Shown here: piece after piece, positions 1-10,444 of the stretch | Position numbering within the stretch: position 1 is the first letter of the stretch | Layout of the letters: the number at the start of each line of letters is the position of its first letter | NCBI RefSeq assembly: GCF_026168105.1 | Contig: NZ_LBMW01000007.1 | Coordinates: 62,001-126,000, forward strand | DNA from: Streptomyces hygroscopicus | Lineage (GTDB): Bacteria > Actinomycetota > Actinomycetes > Streptomycetales > Streptomycetaceae | Direction: 5' to 3' | Length of the DNA: 64,000 nucleotides | Translations under genes and position numbers: made by a program | The notes under the pieces: model-generated | What the model saw: the letters and a program-made list of their open reading frames with translations, nothing else | What the model was told of the DNA's origin: nothing | Databases searched by the model: none

Positions 1-629
1 CCGCGGACTTCCTGGACCGGCTGATCTGCTTCGCCGAGCAGCGCGTGTACCGGGAGAACCTGGAGAGGTTTCCGGGGCTGTTCTCCTCCCTGGGGCTGGA
101 CGGAGCCTCCTTCGGGAGGCTCAGAAAGCGTGTCGCAGGCCTGAGCGAGCGCCCCTTCTGTCTGTTGCACGCCGATCTGCACCGGGAGAACTTCGTCGTC
201 GACGACCAGCGGCGCCTGTGGGCCATCGACTGGGAACTGGCCATGTTCGGCGATCCCCTCTACGACCTGGCCACCCACCTGTATCTGATGCGCTATCCGA
301 GACCGCAGCACGAGCTGATGGTGAAGCAGTGGTGCGAGGTGATGGAGGAGGAGAGGAGCGGCAGCTCCAACGGCTGGGAGGAGGACCTGCCGAGACTGCT
401 CGACTTCAAACGGGCCCAGTCCGTGTTCACCGACGTCATCCGGGCCACCCAGTTCCTGGACTCCCGGCCGGAGGCGGGTGCGCTCGTCCTCGAGCAGGAG
501 GCCGCGAAGGTGCGGCAGGTGCTGACCGCCGCCGCGGAGCCGCTGGGCCTGGACACCGTTCCCACTCCGGAGGATGTCATGTCCGCACTCGGCCCATGGA
601 GGCGAACGGGCCACGGGCCCGGGGAGTAA
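1..629 (+). CDS. Aminoglycoside phosphotransferase (APH) family protein, 5'-truncated by window edge
   Basis: The reading frame is open from base 3 to the stop at 629, so the true start lies upstream of the window. The visible part carries the kinase catalytic signature HADLHREN (Brenner-type HxDxxxxN, here near codons 57-64) followed by the metal-binding IDWE. This is the pattern of the APH/choline-kinase fold, which transfers the ATP gamma-phosphate to a small-molecule hydroxyl. The N-lobe with the nucleotide-binding Lys is outside the window. The substrate cannot be told from sequence; many streptomycete members are not antibiotic-modifying. A decayed IS481 element begins directly after its stop, and a UvrA-like ATPase lies beyond that. 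Confidence 0.85.
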   Translation, partial: ADFLDRLICFAEQRVYRENLERFPGLFSSLGLDGASFGRLRKRVAGLSERPFCLLHADLHRENFVVDDQRRLWAIDWELAMFGDPLYDLATHLYLMRYPRPQHELMVKQWCEVMEEERSGSSNGWEEDLPRLLDFKRAQSVFTDVIRATQFLDSRPEAGALVLEQEAAKVRQVLTAAAEPLGLDTVPTPEDVMSALGPWRRTGHGPGE

Positions 630-631
630 GG

Positions 632-1119
632 CGCGCGGCACCGCCTGGGCCCGCTGCCAGAAGGCGATGGCGGTGTGCCGGAGCTCGTCGGGCAGGATCT
701 CGCTGTGGGCCGGACGGAGTGATCGTCGACGGCGGGGTGGAGGTAACTGCAGCCGATCACCGGGTGGCCGCCCTGGCGCCGGCCGGTGGTGGCGAGCTCG
801 TGCTCCATCGCGTTGCGGCGGTCGATCACCCCGTGTCCGTCGGCGTCGGGGACGTTGCCGGGATTCTTTATGTCGACGTGCACGAGCTCGCCATGTCGAC
901 GTGCACGAGCTCGCCATGTCGACGTGCACGAGCTCGCCATGTCGACGTGCACGAGCTCGCCCGCGCGGGTGCGTTCGTAGCGGTGGCTCGGCCGGCAGGT
1001 GGGCCGGCCGAGCCGATACCCGTCTCCGCGGCCACGTGAGCCGTCGGGCGTCCAGCGAGGACAGGTTCGATCAGGAGCCGCCTGCCATGCAGGGTCAGCA
1101 GGGCATGACGGTGGGACAC
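632..1119 (-). pseudogene. IS481-family transposase remnant, frameshifted and 3'-truncated
   Basis: Read on the minus strand from GTG at 1119, the first segment (VSHRHALLTLHGRRLLIEP, then AGRPTAHVAAE) is the N-terminal HTH typical of IS481 transposases. It jumps, after loss of the middle of the HTH region, to RYERTRAGELVHVD and then GNVP, GCSYLHPAVDDHS and, after a one-base frameshift, RPAHSEILPDELRHTAIAF. These match the start of the rve/DDE core: the first Asp in ELVHVD and the second in DDHS. The C-terminal half with the last catalytic Glu is missing, and the remnant abuts the stop of the phosphotransferase gene. No inverted terminal repeats were recognised. The reading frame is further broken by a 23-bp tandem expansion, listed separately. 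Confidence 0.7.
870..961. repeat. 4 x 23-bp perfect tandem repeat inside the IS481 remnant
   Basis: Four exact copies of a 23-bp unit lie at 870-892, 893-915, 916-938 and 939-961. Each unit contains three palindromic hexamers in a row (GTCGAC, GTGCAC, GAGCTC). On the minus strand one unit encodes the GELVHVD segment holding the first catalytic Asp of the transposase. Because 23 is not a multiple of three, each extra copy shifts the frame, so the expansion by itself inactivates the gene. Confidence 0.97.
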
Positions 1120-1153
1120 GAGGGCGTCGTCCCGCGGTGCCCGTGAGTTTCGG

Positions 1154-3541
<2,388 letters not shown>

Positions 3542-3705
3542 CGTGTCTCCATCTCCTGGGCGGGGCCGCCCGTGCGGTCTCCGTCGGCGTCGCCTGGCTC
3601 GATCCGACCAGCTTCGAGCAGCACGTCCGGTCTCGTTCACTTCGGCGCGTGGAGCCCCCGGCCCCCGGCCCCCTTGCCCCCGGCGCGCCCGGCCGAGGCG
3701 TCGGA

Positions 3706-3918
3706 TCATCCGGCGGTGCCGTCGCACATCAGCCGGCGGTCGGACATCCCGTCCACCTCGCGCCAAGCCTGGACGCGACGCGGGGAGATGCGGAACCAGC
3801 GGTACGGCGTGGCCGGCGCACGCAGGTCGAAGCCGGTGCGCGTGACGCACCGGTCACCCCGCTCCCGCGTCGGCGCGTCTGTCTCGAGGACCTCGGCTTC
3901 GCCGTCGATCAGGGACAC
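3706..3918 (-). pseudogene. C-terminal remnant of a pyridoxamine-phosphate-oxidase-fold (PPOX) protein
   Basis: The frame reads SLIDGEAEVLE ... TPYRWFRISPRRVQAWREV and ends MCDGTAG. This resembles the last third of actinobacterial PPOX/F420-dependent split-barrel proteins, which commonly end in PRRxQAWREVxExxGRxLMRDG. There is an in-frame stop a few codons upstream of the GTG and no N-terminal FMN/F420-binding half, so this looks like a truncated leftover. A short independent gene cannot be excluded. Confidence 0.4.
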
Positions 3919-3992
3919 GTCGTGGGTTCGGCCCGGCCCAGCCTAACGGCTCGGTGCCGCGACGACGCCGGGCGCGGGAGCGGGGGAGGCAC

Positions 3993-4349
3993 TCATCGGT
4001 CCTGAAGCAGTCCGAGGACGTTCCCGTCGGGATCGGTGACGGTGGCCACCAGGCGCCCGCCACCGACGTCGTGCGCGGGCTCCTTCACGGTGGCACCCGC
4101 GGCGGTCACCTCGGCCAGCTTCGCCTCGATGTCCGGCACGTGCCAGTAGGCCACCGGTGAGGTCATGCCCTGCGGTCCGCCGCCCGGCACCAGCCCGATG
4201 TGCTGGCCGGCGACCTCGAAACCGACGTAGTAGGACTCGTCGGCCTGCGGCGCTACGCCGAGCAGGGCGGTGTACACCTCCTTGGCCGCCGCCAGGTCGG
4301 AAACGGGGTGCAGCACGGTCTTGATTCCCTGGGTGGAAGAGCCGGTCAT
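3993..4349 (-). CDS. VOC (glyoxalase/bleomycin-resistance fold) family protein
   Basis: A 118-aa protein made of two beta-alpha-beta-beta-beta modules. The first covers TVLHPVSDLAAAKEVYTALL through FEVAGQHIGLVPGG; the second covers VAYWHVPDIEAKLAEVTAAG through VTDPDGNVLGLLQD. Family members bind a metal or small ligand in the cleft; PDGN near the C-terminus is a common VOC element. The start at ATG 4349 has AGGAG seven bases upstream. Function is not predictable beyond a small-molecule lyase, dioxygenase or sequestration role. It is divergent from the XRE regulator, with a 360-bp gap holding a 30-bp tandem duplication. Confidence 0.85.
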   Translation of the reverse strand: MTGSSTQGIKTVLHPVSDLAAAKEVYTALLGVAPQADESYYVGFEVAGQHIGLVPGGGPQGMTSPVAYWHVPDIEAKLAEVTAAGATVKEPAHDVGGGRLVATVTDPDGNVLGLLQDR

Positions 4350-4370
4350 GGTCACTCCTGAAGTCGTGGG

Positions 4371-4430
4371 TCCGGTCGGGATCGGCTGGCTTGAAGACGA
4401 TCCGGTCGGGATCGGCTGGCTTGAAGACGA
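4371..4430. repeat. 2 x 30-bp perfect tandem duplication upstream of the VOC gene
   Basis: Bases 4371-4400 and 4401-4430 are identical. Each unit contains GGTCGGGATCGGCTGGCTTG. The array begins 21 bp upstream of the VOC start codon, where a promoter or operator would be expected. Confidence 0.95.
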
Positions 4431-4655
4431 TGGGAAGGCCGGAAAACGACGGCCCGATCGCCACGGACGGCGAGCCTCCCGTTGCGCACGCCCGGAGGCG
4501 CTCCTGTGCGGGAGGAAGCTCGCGTGAATGGCGATGTCCACGGCGGTCACGCTAGCTGCGGCTCGGGGGAGGGCGCTTCTCGAATCCTGATCGGTTCGGT
4601 CACCTCGACAACCGTCCTGCTCGGCCTCACCCGCGGCCCGGCCGTGGCGCGGCGC

Positions 4656-4683
4656 ACTTTTGCAAGCGGGTGCTTGCAAAAGT
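4656..4683. promoter_or_regulatory. Perfect 12-bp inverted repeat, putative operator of the XRE gene
   Basis: ACTTTTGCAAGC at 4656-4667 is followed by a 4-bp spacer and its exact reverse complement at 4672-4683. It ends 26 bp before the XRE start codon, in a locally A/T-rich patch that stands out from the GC-rich surroundings. Size and symmetry fit a dimeric HTH operator. Autoregulation of the adjacent gene is the simplest reading, but this is inference. Confidence 0.6.
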
Positions 4684-4709
4684 TAGCGTTCTTGCGGCAA
4701 GGTGGAGGC

Positions 4710-5201
4710 ATGGCATCGCTCAATGTCGGCAACCTCGGCGAGTACCTGCGCGAGCAGCGGCGCAATGCGCAGCTGTCGCTCAGGCAGCTCGCCGACGCCG
4801 CCGGGGTGTCCAATCCGTATCTGAGCCAGATCGAGCGCGGGCTGCGCAAGCCGAGCGCGGAGGTACTGCAGCAGGTCGCCAAAGCCCTGCGCATCTCCGC
4901 CGAGACGCTGTACGTGCGGGCCGGCATCCTCGACGCCGAGCGGGACCGGGACGAGGTGGAGACGCGCGCCGTCATCCTCGCCGATCCCACGCTGACCGAG
5001 CGGCAGAAGCAGGTGCTGCTCCAGATCTACGAGTCGTTCCGCAAGGAGAACGGCTTCGAGATAGTCCGCGCGGACCCGGCGGACAAGGACGCACGGGCGG
5101 CTCGGCAGGCCCGCGACACGGACGACGCCCAGGGCAACGGCGCCCCCGGCCACCGCACGGCCGACGGCGGCGATGCCGGTCCGCAGCAGACCGCCAGTTG
5201 A
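4710..5201 (+). CDS. XRE-family helix-turn-helix transcriptional regulator
   Basis: A 163-aa protein. The HTH_3 domain occupies roughly residues 8-65: GEYLREQRRNAQLSLRQLAD, then AGVSNPYLSQIERG and PSAEVLQQVAKAL. The next segment (LTERQKQVLLQIYESFRKEN) is probably a helical dimerisation tail, and the last 45 residues are Gly/Ala/Asp-rich and disordered. ATG 4710 is preceded by GTGGAGG. It is followed after 110 bp by an HbhA-like gene, a pairing that recurs in streptomycetes as far as I recall. The palindrome just upstream is a candidate target site. Confidence 0.88.
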   Translation: MASLNVGNLGEYLREQRRNAQLSLRQLADAAGVSNPYLSQIERGLRKPSAEVLQQVAKALRISAETLYVRAGILDAERDRDEVETRAVILADPTLTERQKQVLLQIYESFRKENGFEIVRADPADKDARAARQARDTDDAQGNGAPGHRTADGGDAGPQQTAS

Positions 5202-5311
5202 CCGAGACGATCGGAAACGAACCGAACAGCCGGGACGATCAGGACGACCGGAGAGCGTCCCGCGGACCGATAAAACCCTCAGACGAAAGCCGAACCGGGA
5301 GGACCATCTCC

Positions 5312-5965
5312 ATGGCCATCACCGACGACCTGCGCAAGACCCTCAGCGACCCGACCCCGCTCTACTTCGCCGCCGGCACCGCCGACCTGGCCCTTCAGCA
5401 GGCGAAGAAGGTGCCCGGCCTGGTGGAGCAGCTGCGCGCCGAGGCCCCGGCCCGTATCGAGGCCGTACGCAACACCGACCCGAAGGCCGTCCAGGAGAGG
5501 GCCGCGGCCCGCGCCAAGGAGGCCGGCGCCCGCGTCAAGGAGACGCAGGAGACCCTCCAGGCGAAGGTCAACGAGTTCATCAGCGGCCTCGACTCCGACC
5601 TCAAGAAGTTCGGCACCAACCTGGACGCCGATCTGAAGAAGCTCGGCGAGACCGCCCAGGACCTCGCCCTGCGCGGCGTCGGCGTCGCCGCCGAGTACGC
5701 GGTCAAGGCCCGCGAGACCTACGAGAAGGTGGCCGAGCACGGCGAGCAGGCCGTGAAGACCTGGCGCGGCGAGGCCGCCGAGGAGATCGAGGAGCTGGCA
5801 GTCGCCGTCGAGGGCAGGCCGGAGCCCGTCGAGGTGAAGGACGAGCCGAGGCCGGCCGAGGCCAAGGCGGAGCCCGCCGAGTCCAAGAAGGCCCCGGCGG
5901 CGAAGAAGGCCACCCCCGCTGCCCGCAAGCCGGTGGCGAAGAAGACCACGCCGCCGGCCAAGTAG
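5312..5965 (+). CDS. Heparin-binding-hemagglutinin-like (HbhA-like) coiled-coil protein
   Basis: A 217-aa protein. The N-terminal DDLRKTLSDPTPLYFAAGTA and following helix are typical of actinobacterial HbhA relatives. The middle (about residues 40-150) is a long Lys/Glu/Ala-rich coiled coil, and the C-terminus is a low-complexity Lys-Ala-Pro tail (AAKKATPAARKPVAKKT), the type of region that in mycobacterial HbhA binds polyanions. There is no signal peptide. GGGAGGA precedes ATG 5312. In streptomycetes the role is unknown; surface, storage or DNA association are possibilities. A strong hairpin terminator follows the stop. Confidence 0.75.
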   Translation: MAITDDLRKTLSDPTPLYFAAGTADLALQQAKKVPGLVEQLRAEAPARIEAVRNTDPKAVQERAAARAKEAGARVKETQETLQAKVNEFISGLDSDLKKFGTNLDADLKKLGETAQDLALRGVGVAAEYAVKARETYEKVAEHGEQAVKTWRGEAAEEIEELAVAVEGRPEPVEVKDEPRPAEAKAEPAESKKAPAAKKATPAARKPVAKKTTPPAK

Positions 5966-5988
5966 GCCCGGCGGGCCGAGGACGTACG

Positions 5989-6021
5989 ACGGGTCGGGCA
6001 CTCCTGGAGTGCCCGACCCGT
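5989..6021 (+). terminator. Rho-independent terminator after the HbhA-like gene
   Basis: Sixteen-base arms (ACGGGTCGGGCACTCC and its complement) surround a single central base, giving a very stable hairpin followed by TTCTT. It ends the XRE/HbhA-like unit before the DUF2516 gene. Confidence 0.8.
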
Positions 6022-6093
6022 TCTTACGGGTACACGGCCCCCGGACACGGGTACGGTGGCCGTAGAAACGACTCGACTCGGGTGGTGGGCATT

Positions 6094-6432
6094 GTGCTGA
6101 TGACGGCATTCGGCGGCCTGATGTGGCTGCTCTTCACCGCCATGCTGGTGCTCGCCGTGGTGGCACTGGTGATGGCCGCGCTGTACCGCAGGGACGCGTA
6201 CACCGCCGCAGACAAGCAGAACAAGGGCTTCTGGCTGATCATCCTCGGCATCACGGTCGCGGTGAACCTGTTCGTGCCGATGCTTTTCCTGCAGCTCGCG
6301 GGCCTCGTCGCCACGATCGTCTTCTTCGTCGACGTCCGGCCCGCACTCAAGCACGTCTCGGGCAGCGGCTGGGGCCGCCGCCGCGGAAGCAGCAGCGACG
6401 GCCCGTACGGTCCGTACAACGGCGGGCGCTAG
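6094..6432 (+). CDS. DUF2516 family small membrane protein
   Basis: A 112-aa protein with two or three hydrophobic helices: FGGLMWLLFTAMLVLAVVAL, GFWLIILGITVAVNLFVPML and LAGLVATIVFFVDV. The conserved YRRDAYTAADKQNKGFW loop and VDVRPAL motif identify DUF2516. The tail is Gly/Arg/Ser-rich. I start at GTG 6094 (Val-Leu-Met-Thr), matching the MLMT start I recall for homologues and leaving GGTGG as a weak ribosome site. Function unknown; probably an inner-membrane protein. Confidence 0.8.
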   Translation: MLMTAFGGLMWLLFTAMLVLAVVALVMAALYRRDAYTAADKQNKGFWLIILGITVAVNLFVPMLFLQLAGLVATIVFFVDVRPALKHVSGSGWGRRRGSSSDGPYGPYNGGR

Positions 6433-6521
6433 GCCGCACCCGCCGCCCCCGGCGGCAGGCCCACGTCCCGGGCGGGGTTCGACGGCCGTGGTGCGCCAGG
6501 TGCGCCGTCCCGGGACGCCGC

Positions 6522-7817
6522 CTAGGGGCCGCGGTCGAGCAGGACCACCGCTACGTCGTCCGCCAGTTCCCCGCCGTTGAGGTCACGGACCTCGCTCACC
6601 GTCGCGCGCAGCAGCTCCTCGCCGGTCAGGCCGTCGGCCAGCTGGCGACGGACCAGCTCCACCATGCCGTCCTGGCCCAGGCGCTCCCTGCCCTCGCCGA
6701 TCCGGCCCTCGATCAGACCGTCGGTGTAGAGCATCAGGCTCCAGGCGGGGCCCAGCTCGACCTGCAGGCGCGGCCAGCGGGCGCGCGGCAGCAGACCGAG
6801 CGCCGGGCCGTTGTTGACGTACGGCAGCAGCTCGGCCGGCCGGTCCGGGCGGGCGACCAGCGGCGAGGGATGGCCGGCCAGGCACAGCCCGGCGCGGCGG
6901 CCGTCCGGTGCGATGTCCACCGTGCACAGCGTCGCGAAGATCTCGTCGTTGTCCCGCTCGTGCTCCAGGACCTGCTGGAGCGTGGAGAGCAGCTCGTCAC
7001 CGGACAGTCCCGCCAGCGTCAGGGCGCGCCAGGCGATGCGCAGCTCCACGCCGAGCGCGGCCTCGTCCGGGCCGTGCCCGCAGACGTCGCCGATCATCGC
7101 GTGCACCGTGCCGTCCGGCGTACGGACCGTGTCGTAGAAGTCGCCGCCGAGCAGCGCCCGCGAGCGGCCGGGGCGATAGCGGGCCGCGAAACGCAGCGAG
7201 GAGCCCTCCAGCAGCGGGGTGGGCAGCAGACCGCGCTCCAGACGCGCGTTCTCCTGCGCCCGCAGCCGGGACTCGGTCAGCCGCCGCTCGGCCGTGTCGG
7301 ACCGCTTGCGCTCGACGGCGTAGCGGATCGCGCGGCTCAGCAGCCGTCCGTCCAGCTCGTCACGGAACAGATAGTCCTGGGCGCCGACGCGCACAGCCTC
7401 CGCGCCGCGCTCGGCGTCGCCGGACGTGGTGAGCGCGAGAACGGCATGGCGGGGCGCGAGCTGCAGCACGTGCCGCAGCACGGCGAGCTCGTCGTCCTCC
7501 TCGGCGGCCCGGCCCGGGGCGGGCAGAGCGAGGTCCAGCAGGATGCACTGGACGTCGTCGGTGAGCAGCCGCTCGGCCTCGGTGAGGTTGCGCGCGGTGC
7601 GCAGCCGTATGGGCCGGCCGGCCGCGTCGAGCATCTCGGGCACGATCGGCGAACCGGCGGGGTCGTCCTCGATCACCAGCAGGGTGAGCGTGTCGGCCGG
7701 GGCCTTGCCACGGGCAGTCGGCCCCTTTACGGCCGGGGTCCCGGGCGGGGGTGCGGCTTGAGCCTGACCACTCTCCGCGGCCGGGATCGCCCTCTGCCGC
7801 GGTACGGGTACGGGCAT
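6522..7817 (-). CDS. Fused response-regulator receiver and PP2C-type (SpoIIE-like) Ser/Thr phosphatase
   Basis: A 431-aa protein. After a disordered N-terminus, residues about 45-165 form a receiver domain (LLVIEDDPAG acidic pair, phospho-Asp in CILLDLALPAPG, AQDYLFRDEL end). A helical linker with coiled-coil character (RRLTESRLRAQENARLERGL) joins it to a PPM/SpoIIE phosphatase with metal-binding motifs GGDFYD, GDVCGHGPDEA, LYTDGLIEGR and ADDVAVVLL. Such proteins dephosphorylate anti-sigma-factor antagonists in partner-switching networks, with activity gated by receiver phosphorylation. AAGGAACC lies upstream of ATG 7817. No partner kinase or antagonist is adjacent, so its target is unknown. 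Confidence 0.92.
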   Translation of the reverse strand: MPVPVPRQRAIPAAESGQAQAAPPPGTPAVKGPTARGKAPADTLTLLVIEDDPAGSPIVPEMLDAAGRPIRLRTARNLTEAERLLTDDVQCILLDLALPAPGRAAEEDDELAVLRHVLQLAPRHAVLALTTSGDAERGAEAVRVGAQDYLFRDELDGRLLSRAIRYAVERKRSDTAERRLTESRLRAQENARLERGLLPTPLLEGSSLRFAARYRPGRSRALLGGDFYDTVRTPDGTVHAMIGDVCGHGPDEAALGVELRIAWRALTLAGLSGDELLSTLQQVLEHERDNDEIFATLCTVDIAPDGRRAGLCLAGHPSPLVARPDRPAELLPYVNNGPALGLLPRARWPRLQVELGPAWSLMLYTDGLIEGRIGEGRERLGQDGMVELVRRQLADGLTGEELLRATVSEVRDLNGGELADDVAVVLLDRGP

Positions 7818-8116
7818 CGTGTTGGTTCCTTCCCTCCCCCCGAGGGCATGGTGGGGCAAGGGACCTCGACCCACCGAGTGGGGACCATAGCGGTAGCCGA
7901 GGCCGCAGCGGAATGCCCTGGCCGATGATGTAGAGCAACCGGCCACCGTCATATGCCGCATCCACGCCGCAGTTGGACAAGGGGGCACACGACGGCGGAT
8001 GACGAACGTCACGTCGGGTGCAGGTTTGGGGTACCGGTGGCGTGCGCCCCGTCACATGGAACACGTCACGTGGGCCGCATCACTCGCCGGCGTCGGCACC
8101 GCCGGACGGCACGGGT

Positions 8117-9199
8117 TCACTCGTCCGGGCGTACGACCCCCAGGATCGGCATCGAGCCCGCGCCCGCGACCGTCACCGTTCGCCCCGGGCGCGGGGCGTG
8201 GATGATCGCGCCGTCGCCGACGTACATCGCCACATGGCTGGCGTCACCGAAGTAGATGATCAGGTCGCCGGGGCGCATGTCCTTGACGTCGACGTGCTTG
8301 AGCTGTTTCCACTGCTCCTGCGAGGTGCGCGGAATGGGCGTGCCGGCCGCCGCCCAGGCCTGTGACGTCAGTCCTGAACAGTCGTACGACTTCGGTCCCT
8401 CGGCGCCCCACACATACGGCTTGCCGAGCTGGTCCGTCGCGAAGCTCACGGCCTTCGCGCCCTCTGCCGACGCCTTGCCGCGGATCTCCTGGAGTATCCC
8501 GGAGTCCAGCCAGGCCGTCTGTGCCTGGTACGCCGCCTGCTCCTCCAGCTTTTGCAGGCGCTCCTGCTCCTGCTTCTTCAGCCGGGACTGGAGCTTCTCC
8601 GCGGCGGCGATCTGCTGCTCGATCGTCTTCTTGGCCTGGGCCTTGGCCTTGCGGTTGGCGTCGAGTTTCTGCCACTGGTCGGCGGCGTCACGCGCGTACT
8701 GCTTCAAGTCCTCCTGGGTGCGCGTCATCTCGGAGAGGAGGCCCTCGGTCGCGTGCTCGCCCTGGCGGGCGACGCCCGCTTCGTCGAGGAACTGCTGCGG
8801 GTCGTTGCTCAGCCAGAGCCGGACCTCGGGCGGAAGGCCCCCGCCGCGGTACTGGGCGCGGGCGGCTGCACCCGCGCGGTTCTTCAACTCGTCCAGTTTC
8901 TCCTGGCCCTTGACGATCTCCCGCGCCAGGTCCACGATCCGCGCCGACTGTTTCTTGGTCTTCTCCTCGGCCGCGTCGTACGCGTCCGTGGCGACGGCGG
9001 CCTCGTGGTACAGCGTGTCCAGTTTTCTGCGGACCGCTTCGAGATCGTTGCCGGGCGCCGGAGCCGCACTGCCGGACGGAGCGGGCGTCGGGGCCGGCCG
9101 GCCCGGGCTCGCGCAGGCCGTGCCCGACGTGCCCAACACGGTGACTGTGCAGACCAGGGCGATGGCCGCCGTGGTCAGGGTCCGCTTCCCGGATCCCAT
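8117..9199 (-). CDS. Secreted NlpC/P60 peptidoglycan endopeptidase
   Basis: A 360-aa protein with a Sec signal peptide (basic start, AAIALVCTVTVLGTSGTACA). A long coiled-coil region follows (about residues 50-235, rich in Lys/Glu/Gln), then a C-terminal NlpC/P60 domain. Catalytic Cys274 lies in YDCSGLTSQAW and the His in DASHVAMYVGDG, followed by IIHAPRPG. Family enzymes cleave D-Glu-mDAP-type bonds in cell-wall stem peptides, and the coiled coil commonly autoinhibits or positions the enzyme, as in RipA-type proteins. The 300 bp between this gene and the PP2C gene hold no other gene that I can see. Confidence 0.92.
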   Translation of the reverse strand: MGSGKRTLTTAAIALVCTVTVLGTSGTACASPGRPAPTPAPSGSAAPAPGNDLEAVRRKLDTLYHEAAVATDAYDAAEEKTKKQSARIVDLAREIVKGQEKLDELKNRAGAAARAQYRGGGLPPEVRLWLSNDPQQFLDEAGVARQGEHATEGLLSEMTRTQEDLKQYARDAADQWQKLDANRKAKAQAKKTIEQQIAAAEKLQSRLKKQEQERLQKLEEQAAYQAQTAWLDSGILQEIRGKASAEGAKAVSFATDQLGKPYVWGAEGPKSYDCSGLTSQAWAAAGTPIPRTSQEQWKQLKHVDVKDMRPGDLIIYFGDASHVAMYVGDGAIIHAPRPGRTVTVAGAGSMPILGVVRPDE

Positions 9200-9421
9200 A
9201 CTTCGCCCCCAAACCTGATTAACCGTCAGTAACTTCCGGACGCCTCGGGATCGTGCCACGCCGATGGGCAAAGTGACAGACGTGGGACTCAGCCGCGCGG
9301 AAAACTCCCTCTCCTGCCGCACCTCGTACGACGATCTCCCTTGCCGCTACCCGCAGTTGTCCGATGATCTCCACGGGCATGTGACGAAAGACCCGGAAAG
9401 ATCGTTCCCTGCAGATCAAAC

Positions 9422-9602
9422 GCGTCGAGCACGTATCGAGCGCGTCGAGCTTGTCGGGCCCGTCATGCGCATCAAGCCCTCGAGCCTCTCGAGCCCGACG
9501 AGCCTGTCGGGCGCATCAAGCCCGTCGGGCGCATCAGCTGCGTCGAGCCTCTTGAGAGCGTCGAGCGCATCAGCTCCGTCAAGCCGGTCGAGCCCGTCAG
9601 GC
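9422..9602. repeat. Degenerate 9-bp tandem repeat field
   Basis: About twenty consecutive 9-mers of the form NNGTCGAGC or GCATCAAGC run through the gap between the NlpC/P60 gene and the methyltransferase. The period is multiple-of-three and the minus strand can be read as Leu-Asp-Ala / Pro-Asp-Gly tripeptides. That frame has no start signal and no recognisable fold, so I treat it as non-coding. Confidence 0.85.
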
Positions 9603-9625
9603 AGATGTGCAGATCGGGCGGCCGG

Positions 9626-10444
9626 TCAGGCGCGTGGCGCCAATGCGCCCCAGGCGACGGTGACTTCCCCCTGGCGCCAGCGCGCCGGGCCGTCGGTGAC
9701 CGGCCAGTCCGCCGTCAGCCGGCGGACCGTGCGTATCCAGCGCTGGCGCGCGCCGTACGAGGCGTAGGGCGCGGCGGCTGCCCAGGCGTGGTCGAAGTCG
9801 CGCAGGAAGGCGTGCACGGGCTCGCCCGGGACATTGCGGTGGATGAGCGCCTTCGGGAGCCGCTCGGCCAGGTCGGACGGGCGCTCCAGGGAGCCGAGCC
9901 GGGTGGCGAAGGTGACCGTGCGCGGGCCCTCGGGGCCGAGGGCGACCCAGACGTGGCGGCGGCCGATCTCGTCGCATGTGCCCTCGACGAGCAGGCCGCC
10001 GCGGGAGCCCGTCACGGGGTCGGCCGGGGCGAGCCGGGCGCACAGCCGCTCCCAGGCGGTGGCGACCTCGCCCTCCTCGTACTGCCGCAGCACGTTCGCG
10101 GCGCGGATGAGGGCCGGGCGGCCCCGCACGGGCACCTCGAAGCCGCCGTGACGGAAGACCAGGCCTTCGCGGGCGTACGGCTGTGCGGCCGTGACCCGGG
10201 CGGGCTCGATCTCGACGCCGACGACGCGGGTACGGGGCGCGGCGGTGCGCAAGCGCTGCAACAGCTCGACCGCGGTCCACGGGGCGGCCCCGTACCCGAG
10301 GTCGACGGCCACGGGGTCCGCCGTGCGGCGGAGCTCCGCGCCGTGGACCGCTGCGATCCAGCGGTCCATTCGGCGCAGCCGATTCGGATTGGTGGTCCCG
10401 CGCGTCACCGTACCCACGGGGCGGGACGCGGCGCGGGTTGACAT
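9626..10444 (-). CDS. Class I SAM-dependent methyltransferase
   Basis: A 272-aa protein. Motif I is degenerate but visible as PVAVDLGYGAAPWTAVELLQ, with an acidic end-of-strand-2 residue in VVGVEIEPARV. The rest (FEVPVRGRPALIRAANVLRQY and a Trp-rich C-terminus) is characteristic of a streptomycete family without known substrate. ATG 10444 gives a compact start after Arg-rich codons, though the ribosome site is weak. It is divergent from mshA, with a roughly 215-bp shared intergenic region. Substrate unknown. Confidence 0.75.
   Translation of the reverse strand: MSTRAASRPVGTVTRGTTNPNRLRRMDRWIAAVHGAELRRTADPVAVDLGYGAAPWTAVELLQRLRTAAPRTRVVGVEIEPARVTAAQPYAREGLVFRHGGFEVPVRGRPALIRAANVLRQYEEGEVATAWERLCARLAPADPVTGSRGGLLVEGTCDEIGRRHVWVALGPEGPRTVTFATRLGSLERPSDLAERLPKALIHRNVPGEPVHAFLRDFDHAWAAAAPYASYGARQRWIRTVRRLTADWPVTDGPARWRQGEVTVAWGALAPRA

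Noticed and set aside
9200..9421. ydaO/c-di-AMP riboswitch upstream of the NlpC/P60 gene, as is common for streptomycete wall hydrolases
   Set aside because: I looked for the conserved ydaO elements in the minus-strand leader and did not find them.
9264..9767. Plus-strand ORF of 167 codons over the 9-bp repeat field
   Set aside because: It spans a repeat field and the antisense of the methyltransferase 3' end, with no ribosome site or recognisable domain.
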